Positions 1-6,119 of a stretch of DNA of 8,409 bases are shown piece after piece. Position 1 is the first letter of the stretch; each line of letters opens with the position of its first letter. This DNA comes from CAJAUT01 sp043809365 (GTDB taxonomy: Bacteria > Patescibacteriota > Microgenomatia > UBA1400 > UBA12108), in contig JAZDDW010000054.1 of assembly GCA_043809365.1 (NCBI GenBank), positions 1-8,409 of the forward strand, read 5' to 3'. The notes beneath the pieces are model-generated. The model made no database searches and had not been told where the DNA came from. It saw nothing but the letters and a program-made list of their open reading frames with translations. The translations under genes were made by a program, and so were the position numbers.

Positions 1-54
1 TCGAAAAGCGCACTTGGGACACCCGATAGTATATGGTCGGCGAGCCGTATTTAA
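1..54 (+). other. Possible 3' tail of an upstream reading frame
   Basis: Frame 1 is open from the window edge and reads 17 codons to a TAA at 52-54 (peptide ending ...SIWSASRI). Frame 2 is also open, to a TAG at 62-64, and the minus strand is open across most of the stretch, so the frame is not established. I recognise no family. It may be the end of a gene lying mostly outside the window or chance. A small GC-rich hairpin (CGGC-GA-GCCG, 38-47) lies inside it. Confidence 0.2.
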
Positions 55-147
55 TGCATTCTAGAGAAAATATCACACAAAAGGCTGGATAACAAGGGAA
101 AAAGAAGGGGTTTTAGCCACACGTTTAGTTTACATTAGCCCGTTTTT

Positions 148-161
148 GGGTTATTTAACCC
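148..161. repeat. Short inverted repeat (GGGTT-loop-AACCC)
   Basis: Five-base stem arms GGGTT and AACCC surround a four-base loop. The T-run lies on the 5' side on the plus strand (A-run 3' on the minus strand), so it does not look like an intrinsic terminator in either direction. A second GGGGTT at 107-112 could pair instead with AACCCC at 157-162. Function unknown. Confidence 0.3.
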
Positions 162-168
162 CTGGTAC

Positions 169-228
169 TTATTCGGCTTTGCCGCTCTCGCCTTCCTCCA
201 ACTCCAACTCGCTCTGTGGTTCTGGCAT
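169..228 (-). CDS. Candidate acidic micro-ORF, 19 codons
   Basis: On the minus strand an ATG at 228-226 opens a 19-codon frame ending in TAA at 171-169. The peptide is rich in Glu (7 of 19) and reads MPEPQSELELEEGESGKAE. A purine-rich GGAGGAG stands about 6-8 bases before the ATG, matching a Shine-Dalgarno sequence, and the frame stays open further upstream to a TGA at 282-280. Against it: the strand is purine-biased throughout, so GAG codons and SD-like strings are expected by chance; no promoter is visible and no family is recognised. It could be a decayed C-terminal tail. Confidence 0.2.
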   Translation of the reverse strand: MPEPQSELELEEGESGKAE

Positions 229-271
229 CGTTCTCTCCTCCACTACTCCTCCGCCTCGTCCTGATCTAGTG

Positions 272-280
272 TGATACAAT
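272..280 (+). promoter_or_regulatory. Extended -10 promoter for the ABC operon
   Basis: TGATACAAT fits the extended -10 form TGn-TATAAT with one mismatch in the hexamer (TACAAT, 275-280). Six bases separate its end from the ATG at 287, so transcription should start at the A of the start codon and give a leaderless mRNA. No TTGACA-like -35 box lies 16-18 bases upstream, which is usual for TGn promoters, and no Shine-Dalgarno sequence precedes the ATG. The transcription start is inferred from spacing. Confidence 0.55.
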
Positions 281-286
281 CATCAA

Positions 287-1201
287 ATGGCCATACTTGA
301 GGTAAAAGACTTAAAGAAAACTTTTAGGCAAACTCCTGTAATCACAGGGATTAGTTTTGACATGGCAGAAGGAGAGATTTTGGGGATCTTGGGTCCCAAT
401 GGCGCGGGCAAAACCACAACTCTCCAAATGCTATTGGGTATCCTTACGCCAACCAGTGGCACCATTAATATTTTTGACAAGGACCTCTCCACTCATAAAT
501 CGGAGATCCTCGAATCCATGAATTTTTCTTCGACCTATGTCGACCTACCTTGGCGTCTCTCCGTCAAAGAAAATCTCACCTGGTCCTCGTGGCTCTATCA
601 GATTCCCGACCGCAAAAAACGTCTTCATCAAATCATGCAACTCTTTCGTCTCGAAAAACTTTGGAAAATGCCGGTTGCTTCTTTATCCGCCGGCCAAAAA
701 ACCCGCGTCAACCTCGCTCGCTCGATGATCAACTTTCCCAAGCTTTTGTTACTCGACGAGCCAACTGCCAGTCTCGACCCCGAGGTTGCCGCTTATATTC
801 GCGAGTTTTTTGCTAACCAACGCGAAAAGTTTAATAAGAGTATTATCTTGACCAGTCACAATATGGCCGAAGTAGAGAGTCTCTGTGACCGAGTCCTCAT
901 TCTCAAAGATGGTCTCATTGTGGGGAACGATACTCCAAATAACCTCGCGAAAAAAATAGAGTTCTGTCATCTCCGTCTTCGTGTCACCAAAAATGCCAAG
1001 GCTTTGGACCAACTTACTGCCATCCGCCAGTTAGAATCCACACTCACCGATGGCATCTACGCCATTACCATCAAAGAAAAGCTCTTGCCACTTTTCCTAT
1101 ATGAAGTGACCAAGAAAAACATTATCTATACCGAAATCTCGATCGACAAACCCACGCTCGAAGATTATTTCATGAAAATAGCTCGGGAGAAAATCCAATG
1201 A
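287..1201 (+). CDS. ABC transporter ATP-binding protein (ABC-2 type exporter)
   Basis: Cytoplasmic ATPase subunit that should drive export through the permease encoded next. The 304 residues show Walker A GPNGAGKT (36-43), signature LSAGQ (133-137), Walker B LLLLDEP (153-159), D-loop SLDP (162-165) and the switch histidine H191. The usual Q-loop glutamine is not there: the equivalent stretch NFSSTYVDLP (79-88) has serine at 81/82. Residues after about 220 form the C-terminal extension common in NatA/CcmA-like drug or polysaccharide exporters. The ATG at 287 is chosen because the fold starts at once (AILEVKDLKKTF) and an extended -10 sits just before it. The TGA stop overlaps the permease ATG by four bases. 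Substrate unknown; the family is certain, the cargo is not. Confidence 0.95.
   Translation: MAILEVKDLKKTFRQTPVITGISFDMAEGEILGILGPNGAGKTTTLQMLLGILTPTSGTINIFDKDLSTHKSEILESMNFSSTYVDLPWRLSVKENLTWSSWLYQIPDRKKRLHQIMQLFRLEKLWKMPVASLSAGQKTRVNLARSMINFPKLLLLDEPTASLDPEVAAYIREFFANQREKFNKSIILTSHNMAEVESLCDRVLILKDGLIVGNDTPNNLAKKIEFCHLRLRVTKNAKALDQLTAIRQLESTLTDGIYAITIKEKLLPLFLYEVTKKNIIYTEISIDKPTLEDYFMKIAREKIQ
1185..1190 (+). promoter_or_regulatory. Ribosome binding site of the ABC-2 permease
   Basis: GGGAGA lies inside the end of the ATPase gene, seven bases before the permease ATG at 1198. With the ATGA overlap it supports coupled translation of the two subunits. Confidence 0.55.
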
Positions 1202-1983
1202 AACTCTATCGCATCTGGGGAATTTTCCTCCGCTACTACTATAATCTCCTCCATTCGTACGACCGTTTGTCGGACATGTTCTTTTGGCCTTTTCTTGACC
1301 TTTTGATGTGGGGACTCACCAGTCGTTATATCGCAAATTCTGGGGTAGTTGATAACAAAATCATTCTTGCTCTTTTGGGGGGGATTATTCTCTGGATTTT
1401 CCCCTGGAGGGGGCAATACGAAATTACCGTCAACTTACTCGAAGATATCTGGAATCGCAATTTGGTCAATCTCTTCGCAACCCCCATCCTCTTTTCCGAA
1501 TGGGTTCTCACCCTGCTACTTGTCGGCATCGTCAAATCCACTGTTTCCTTTGCTTTTGCCTCATTGATCGCCTTTCTCCTCTATGCCACCAATATCTACG
1601 CCCTTGGTTTATCTCTGCTTCCCTGGATCGGTCTCCTCATTATGTTTGGCTGGGTCTTTGGGCTTTTTGTAGCTGGCATTATCATGCGCTATGGTACCAA
1701 AATCCAAACCCTCGCTTGGATTGGAATTAATGTCATTTCTCCTTTCGTCGGTGTTTACTACTCTGTTTCCACTTTGCCTACTTGGGCCCAAAATATCTCC
1801 CATTATGTTCCCGCCAGTTATGTTTTTGAAGCAATGCGAGGTCTTGTAATGGGTAATTCTGTTCCCCTTACCAATCTAGTTTTTCCTTTTGTGCTTTGTC
1901 TAATTTATTTCGCGCTCGCCCTCTCGGTTCTCTACAGTAGTTACAATCACATCCTCAAGCGTGGCTTGATTTCGGTAGAATAA
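1198..1983 (+). CDS. ABC-2 type transporter permease
   Basis: Integral membrane half-transporter, partner of the preceding ATPase; a homodimer with two ATPase copies is the family norm. The 261 residues show about six membrane segments (roughly 27-46, 55-71, 100-128, 137-163, 170-190, 227-247). Family signs are the amphipathic stretch after segment 2, the NLFATPILFSEW motif (91-102, compare the NL..sPl...Ew pattern of ABC-2 permeases) and PASYVFEAMRG near 205-215. The start overlaps the ATPase stop (ATGA). A run of seven G at 1377-1383 encodes Leu-Gly-Gly in segment 2. Likely cargo is a lipid, polysaccharide or peptide, but nothing in the sequence decides this. Confidence 0.9.
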   Translation: MKLYRIWGIFLRYYYNLLHSYDRLSDMFFWPFLDLLMWGLTSRYIANSGVVDNKIILALLGGIILWIFPWRGQYEITVNLLEDIWNRNLVNLFATPILFSEWVLTLLLVGIVKSTVSFAFASLIAFLLYATNIYALGLSLLPWIGLLIMFGWVFGLFVAGIIMRYGTKIQTLAWIGINVISPFVGVYYSVSTLPTWAQNISHYVPASYVFEAMRGLVMGNSVPLTNLVFPFVLCLIYFALALSVLYSSYNHILKRGLISVE

Positions 1984-1987
1984 ACTC

Positions 1988-2842
1988 ATGCATAAACTAC
2001 TCTGTATTGTTGGCCCCACCGGCACCGGCAAAACCGCCCTGGCTCTCCGACTATCTGCTCGCCAACCCAGCATTTTAATCTCCGCCGACTCACGCCAAGT
2101 TTATCGTGGCATGGATATTGTGACTGGCAAAGACCAAACCCCAGGAATTAAGTTGTATGGTATTGATCTTGTTGACCCCGATGAGTCTTGTTCTGTGGCA
2201 GTCTGGTACGACGCTATCATGCCCCACATTATTCAAGCATGGAAAGAAAATAAGCAGGTAATTGTGGTTGGTGGCACAGGATTGTATGTCAAAGCCATAA
2301 CCCACGGAATTAAAACAATGCGAATTTCGATCAATCAACCACTCCGCGATCAATTGTCCCTTCTTTCTATTACTGAACAACAGGCAAAATTAAACCAGCT
2401 TGATCCAACCAAATTCTCAAATATGAACCAGAGTGATCAAAATAATCCCCGTCGTCTGATTCGTGCGATAGAAATTGCACATACCCCTCATCAATCATTT
2501 GCCATCCACCCTCAATCATCTCCCACGCTAGTCGGCCTTAAATACTTCGATGATTCAAACTATCGAAGTGCCATTGAAGCTAGGGTAAAAACACGGCTAA
2601 CTTTAGGTGCCATCCGGGAAACGGAGCACTTGATCACGCATGCTTCACCCCAAGCCCTCTCCGCCATAGGCTATCGCAGTATTGTCAGTTTTCTCGAAAG
2701 CAGATGTACCAAAAAAGAAATGATCGAACAATGGGTACATGATGAGCTTTCCTATGCCAAGCGTCAGTTAACCTGGTTTAATAAACAAAAAGTAACGTGG
2801 TATGATATTGACAAGGAGGATTATGACTACACAAAAAATTGA
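1988..2842 (+). CDS. miaA: tRNA dimethylallyltransferase MiaA
   Basis: Transfers the dimethylallyl group of DMAPP to N6 of A37 in tRNAs that read UNN codons; cytoplasmic. The 284 residues show the P-loop GPTGTGKT (9-16), ISADSRQVYRGMDI (31-44) with the catalytic aspartate D34, GGTGLYVKA (95-103), the basic NPRRLIRAIEI (153-163), AIGYRS (226-231) and the tRNA-contacting YAKRQLTWF (256-264). It is somewhat shorter than the usual 300-316 residues; the trimming is in the inserted helical domain around 105-150 and at the C-terminus. The ATG lies four bases after the permease stop with no clear Shine-Dalgarno, so coupling is likely. It is the only information-processing gene in an otherwise envelope-directed operon. 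Confidence 0.95.
   Translation: MHKLLCIVGPTGTGKTALALRLSARQPSILISADSRQVYRGMDIVTGKDQTPGIKLYGIDLVDPDESCSVAVWYDAIMPHIIQAWKENKQVIVVGGTGLYVKAITHGIKTMRISINQPLRDQLSLLSITEQQAKLNQLDPTKFSNMNQSDQNNPRRLIRAIEIAHTPHQSFAIHPQSSPTLVGLKYFDDSNYRSAIEARVKTRLTLGAIRETEHLITHASPQALSAIGYRSIVSFLESRCTKKEMIEQWVHDELSYAKRQLTWFNKQKVTWYDIDKEDYDYTKN
2813..2820 (+). promoter_or_regulatory. Ribosome binding site deciding the AI-2E permease start
   Basis: AAGGAGGA inside the 3' end of miaA is the strongest Shine-Dalgarno in the window. It favours the ATG at 2823 over the in-frame ATG at 2802, which lies upstream of it. The gap is short: only three bases lie between AGGAGG (2814-2819) and the ATG. Confidence 0.6.
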
Positions 2843-3815
2843 AATTTCCTCACGAACCATCATTTTTACTATCTTGTTTATTCTGTCTCTCTGGTTGCTC
2901 TACCAGATTAGGGGTATTGTGATTCTTCTTTTTGTCGCCTTTATTCTCATGACCGCTGTCAATCCCCTCGTGCGCCTCGCCACCAAGATTAAGCTCCCCA
3001 TTATTGTTGTGATGCTCGTTGTGTATGTTGGTTTGATCACCTTACTTACTACCGTGATAGCCTCTCTTGTTCCAGCTGTTGTTCAACAAACGCGTGGGTT
3101 GGCCCAGATGCTCCCCAACTATCTACATAATCTAGAAAATATTTTCAATACGGAGTTCGATCCAGGTATTGCCAATGGGTATCTTACCTCAATCCCTAGC
3201 AATATCCTCAAACTGGCAACCGGAGTTTTTGGAAACATCCTCAATATCTTGGCTGTCTTTTTTATGGCCTATTACCTTGTTGTCGAGCGACCCCATCTCC
3301 ACAAATATCTACTCCGTTTCTTCCCCAAGAGTAGTGCCGAGGAACGCGCCGAATCTCTCGTTGTTGCAGTTGAACGCCAGGTTGGTGGTTGGGTTCGCGG
3401 AGAACTCCTCCTCATGGGAATTATTGGTGTTATGACCTATATAGGCCTTGTCCTCCTCGGGATCCCTTATGCCCTCCCCATTGCTGTGCTTTCAGGTCTC
3501 TTGGAAGCTGTTCCCAATATTGGTCCCACAATCGCCGCTATCCCCGCGATCCTTATGGGATTAACCGTCTCTCCGATTGTAGGTCTAGGTGCCCTGGCCA
3601 TGAGTATTCTCGTTCAACAACTAGAAAACAACCTAATTGTTCCCAAAGTAATGCAGTCAGCAACCGGTACACAACCACTAGTTACGATTATTGTTTTGCT
3701 TGTAGGCTTTACATTGGGAGGGATCGCTGGTGCCGTCCTAGCCATGCCTTTATTTTTAACAGTAAAAACTGTCACTAAGGCATTCGGTCCCGATAGCCTT
3801 CGGGGAAGGAGTTAA
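2823..3815 (+). CDS. AI-2E family transporter (TqsA/YdiK-like permease)
   Basis: Polytopic membrane protein of the AI-2 exporter (PF01594) superfamily; members have been linked to autoinducer or ion export, and the substrate here is unknown. From the ATG at 2823 it has 330 residues, near the family norm. It opens with two hydrophobic segments (13-29, 31-47) and a third (59-85), then a soluble section (about 88-135), then a second membrane block. Family motifs are GWVRGELLL (189-197), GLLEAVPNIGPTIAAIPA (225-242) and QQLENNLIVPKVM (265-277). The start overlaps miaA by 20 bases. A start at 2802 would add seven residues but would ignore the AAGGAGGA at 2813. Confidence 0.92.
   Translation: MTTQKIEISSRTIIFTILFILSLWLLYQIRGIVILLFVAFILMTAVNPLVRLATKIKLPIIVVMLVVYVGLITLLTTVIASLVPAVVQQTRGLAQMLPNYLHNLENIFNTEFDPGIANGYLTSIPSNILKLATGVFGNILNILAVFFMAYYLVVERPHLHKYLLRFFPKSSAEERAESLVVAVERQVGGWVRGELLLMGIIGVMTYIGLVLLGIPYALPIAVLSGLLEAVPNIGPTIAAIPAILMGLTVSPIVGLGALAMSILVQQLENNLIVPKVMQSATGTQPLVTIIVLLVGFTLGGIAGAVLAMPLFLTVKTVTKAFGPDSLRGRS
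3806..3811 (+). promoter_or_regulatory. Ribosome binding site of the TM-helix protein
   Basis: AAGGAG with a six-base gap to the ATG at 3818; it overlaps the last codons of the AI-2E gene. Confidence 0.65.
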
Positions 3816-3817
3816 AT

Positions 3818-4510
3818 ATGAATTTGTCTCTTTGGCAACAGGCCCTTACCAATGTCTGGAATAGCACGATCGGAACCACTTTGGCTTTTTTCCCCAATCT
3901 CTTGGGAGCAGTGTTGGTGGCTCTCATCGGGATCATCATTGGGAATTGGGTTCGGACAATTTTAATTGGCGCTCTTCAGATAATTAGATTTGAAAACTTG
4001 ATCAAAAACACCAAATTTAAGGCATTTTTAGTCAAAGCCGAGCTTACCGAAAAGCTAGAAGAAGTCATAGGTTCCATCTTTAAGTGGTTAATCGTCTTAA
4101 CCTTTTTTATTGCGGCAACCAACATCGTGGGATTAGGTGCTGTCTCTTCTGTTCTCTCGGGAGTTCTTGCCTACATTCCCAACGTACTTTCTGCTGTGAT
4201 AGTCCTTGCCATCGGCGTTCTCCTAGCTGGACTAGTTGAAAGCCTAGTCAAAGGGGCACTCGCCTCGGTAGATCTGAAAACCTCGCGTCTTATGGGTAAG
4301 GTCGCCAGTTATACGGTGATTACAATAGCTGTTTTAGCAGCCTTCTCCGAACTCAAAATCGCCGAGTCTTTTATCAACATCCTCTTTATCGGCTTCGTGG
4401 CGATGCTCACCTTGGGTTTCGGTCTCGCCATCGGACTAGGCGCTAAGGATGTCGTGGGAAAAGCCCTATCTGATTGGTATGCAGATTTGCAGAAAGAGCT
4501 CAAACACTAA
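3818..4510 (+). CDS. TM-helix-repeat membrane protein (CmpX/MscS-related)
   Basis: Small polytopic membrane protein of 230 residues resembling the conserved TM-helix repeat family (PF05552) found in CmpX and at the N-terminus of some mechanosensitive channels. Two similar units are visible: residues 25-53 begin FPNLLGAVLVALIGIIIG and residues 120-148 begin IPNVLSAVIVLAIGVLLAG; both end in GAL. Further hydrophobic segments lie at about 88-106, 163-176 and 183-208. The C-terminal FGLAIGLGAKDVVGKAL (201-217) recalls the pore-lining helix of MscS-like channels, but the protein ends 13 residues later, so the MscS beta domain and cytoplasmic cage are missing. Two bases separate it from the AI-2E gene. 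A role in osmotic or membrane-tension response is inference only. Confidence 0.8.
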   Translation: MNLSLWQQALTNVWNSTIGTTLAFFPNLLGAVLVALIGIIIGNWVRTILIGALQIIRFENLIKNTKFKAFLVKAELTEKLEEVIGSIFKWLIVLTFFIAATNIVGLGAVSSVLSGVLAYIPNVLSAVIVLAIGVLLAGLVESLVKGALASVDLKTSRLMGKVASYTVITIAVLAAFSELKIAESFINILFIGFVAMLTLGFGLAIGLGAKDVVGKALSDWYADLQKELKH

Positions 4511-4516
4511 TCATTT

Positions 4517-5299
4517 ATGATTATCTTACATAGCCTGATCCTCGGCATTGTCGAAGGGTTAACCGAGTTTTTGCCTATTTCTTCAACCTTTCATTTAATT
4601 ATAGTTGGCAAGCTACTGGGCCTACAAGATAATTCGTTTACCTCCATGTTTGAGGTGGTTATCCAGGGTGGCGCTATCATGTCATTATTGTTTATCTACA
4701 CCAAGACTTTCTTAGCCAATCGTCAGTTATCTCTCAAAGTTATCTTTTCCTTCATCCCTACCGCCATTGTTGGACTCATCCTTTACAGGATTATCAAGGG
4801 GATTTTCTTCAGTACCGATTGGCTCATGTTGGCTGTCTTTGTGGGTATGGGAATTTTGTTCCTTCTTGTTGAACGCCTTGTTACGCGAGGCCAACTGTCG
4901 CTCCACAAATCTCTTAACTCCCTGTCCTGGACAGAAGCCCTCCTAGTAGGACTAGCCCAATCATCTGCCGTTATCCCTGGAATTTCCCGTTCTGGTTCCG
5001 TTATCTCCCTCATGGTGTTTTTGGGTTACCGTCGCGACGAAGCAGCTAAATATACTTTTCTCTTATCGGTCCCCACTATTCTCTCTGCTAGCTTACTCGA
5101 TCTCTTCCAAAATAAATCCCTCTTTGTTGCCAATCCCGAAAATTTTGCCCCATTACTCGTTGGCTTCGTGGTCTCCTTTATTGTGGCCTACTTTGTTGTC
5201 AAGTGGCTCCTGCGCTATCTTGGAACTCATACTCTCCGCTTATTCGCTTGGTACCGCTTTGTCGTCGCCATCTTAGTCCTAGTGATTCTTGGGATTTAA
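4517..5299 (+). CDS. uppP: Undecaprenyl-diphosphatase UppP (BacA)
   Basis: Membrane enzyme that removes a phosphate from undecaprenyl diphosphate to recycle the lipid carrier of peptidoglycan and other wall polymers; overproduction in other bacteria gives bacitracin resistance. The 260 residues, close to the usual 265-275, show EGLTEFLPISS (13-23) with catalytic-region E13 and E17, FEVVIQ (45-50), and PGISRSG (154-160) with the conserved Arg158. The normally invariant glycine of SSTGH is Phe25 here (SSTFH, codon TTT), while His26 is kept. The ATG is six bases after the previous stop with no clear Shine-Dalgarno, so coupling is likely. The stop shares TTAA with the stop of the convergent TIG gene. 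Confidence 0.94.
   Translation: MIILHSLILGIVEGLTEFLPISSTFHLIIVGKLLGLQDNSFTSMFEVVIQGGAIMSLLFIYTKTFLANRQLSLKVIFSFIPTAIVGLILYRIIKGIFFSTDWLMLAVFVGMGILFLLVERLVTRGQLSLHKSLNSLSWTEALLVGLAQSSAVIPGISRSGSVISLMVFLGYRRDEAAKYTFLLSVPTILSASLLDLFQNKSLFVANPENFAPLLVGFVVSFIVAYFVVKWLLRYLGTHTLRLFAWYRFVVAILVLVILGI
5296..5299. other. Shared palindromic stop TTAA of convergent genes
   Basis: uppP ends in TAA at 5297-5299 and the TIG gene ends in TAA at 5298-5296 on the other strand. The palindrome TTAA therefore holds both stops and leaves no room for a terminator between them. Confidence 0.9.
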
Positions 5300-6117
5300 G
5301 GCAAGAGCTTGACAGTGAGGGGTTCGGCAAAGAGAGGTAGCAACCGTCCTCCTTCATCATAAAGTTCTGCCCGTAATATCTCGATTGGGCCAATCCCAGG
5401 AAAATTAACTTCCAAAATCGGAATCTGACTACCGGGCAAGGTTTGAGCAACTTCAAAATCAACACTGACTTTTTTTCCTAGATTATCTGCCGTATTCCCC
5501 TGATTGGTCACCATGATCCCAGACAACGGGGTAATTGTGATAGGCTCACTCACGTACGATAACTCTATTTTTCCTCTCTTCGTTGGTGCAGCTGATATTA
5601 AAAACACTCGTCCTTGAGTGGCAGAAAGCTTGGTGATACCTATCTGTGCTCCTCGTGTCGAGTCATATAGAATCAAGTTCCCTCCCCAGCTAGCTTGTTG
5701 TCCATTGATGCTTACCCATACCTTCCCACTCCTTGCTCCTTCTGGGATCTTCATTTCTATGATCCTTGAGCTCCATCGCACAACTGCTTCCTTAGGCGCC
5801 TCCACCGATCCTACATACACCCGACTACCCCACTGGTAGTCTCCAAAATTGGTACCTATCAGCACTATCGTATCACCAGTTTTTCCAAAAAATGAGTTTA
5901 CTCGCTCTAAAGTGGGGGGACTACTCGGATAATTCGGTGGAGGAATAATTGGAGATGGCTCTAACTCACTCGCCGCTCCAGATCTGTTTTCCGTATCCTG
6001 TTGAGCTAGTCTGACCGACAAAGGAACAATCAAGACCAAAAGGAGCACTACATTAAACCCGACAATTCGCTTCCAGGATAGGGTGCGATGGATTCGTTCA
6101 TATATATTTTCGCTCAT
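5296..6117 (-). CDS. Membrane-anchored IPT/TIG-domain surface protein
   Basis: 273 residues with a short charged N-terminus, one hydrophobic anchor (about 19-35), a Pro/Ser-rich linker (53-68) and an immunoglobulin-like IPT/TIG domain (about 69-152). The domain carries the typical GDTIVLIGTNFG (81-92) and ends near GGNLILYD. The remaining 120 residues look beta-rich (VSVDFEVAQ at 217-225, IEILRAELYDEGG at 245-257) and could be a second Ig- or cohesin-like fold, but I do not recognise it. There is no cysteine and no sortase-type motif, so it probably stays tethered by the N-terminal anchor with the rest outside. It is translated two bases after the protease stop from AAAAGGAG (6131-6124). Likely roles are adhesion, or partner or substrate of the protease; function unknown. 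Confidence 0.8.
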   Translation of the reverse strand: MSENIYERIHRTLSWKRIVGFNVVLLLVLIVPLSVRLAQQDTENRSGAASELEPSPIIPPPNYPSSPPTLERVNSFFGKTGDTIVLIGTNFGDYQWGSRVYVGSVEAPKEAVVRWSSRIIEMKIPEGARSGKVWVSINGQQASWGGNLILYDSTRGAQIGITKLSATQGRVFLISAAPTKRGKIELSYVSEPITITPLSGIMVTNQGNTADNLGKKVSVDFEVAQTLPGSQIPILEVNFPGIGPIEILRAELYDEGGRLLPLFAEPLTVKLLP

Positions 6118-6119
6118 TT

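Larger units (their letters stand above)
55..286. other. Intergenic region upstream of the ABC operon
   Basis: No recognisable gene, tRNA or known RNA fold. The left half is A/G-rich, the middle holds a short palindrome (148-161), and the right half (about 183-262) is strongly pyrimidine-biased on the plus strand, with a CTCCAA hexamer repeated at 196-207. The only likely functional element is the extended -10 promoter at its right end. I see no canonical terminator: no stem followed by a U-run in either direction. Confidence 0.5.

Noticed and set aside
101..165. Intrinsic terminator in the left intergenic region
   Set aside because: The possible stems (GGGGTT with AACCCC; GGGTT with AACCC) are short and neither is followed by a U-run on the strand that would need it.
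1..286. tRNA, riboswitch or other structured RNA
   Set aside because: No cloverleaf, no CCA-ended acceptor and no recognisable riboswitch core could be built by eye; only short hairpins are visible.
2802..2822. ATG 2802 as start of the AI-2E permease
   Set aside because: The strong AAGGAGGA at 2813-2820 lies downstream of it and upstream of ATG 2823, and the family does not need the extra seven residues.
1199..2842. Alternative genetic code with UGA read as glycine
   Set aside because: TGA ends the ABC ATPase (1199-1201) and miaA (2840-2842) exactly where the families should end and where the next gene begins.
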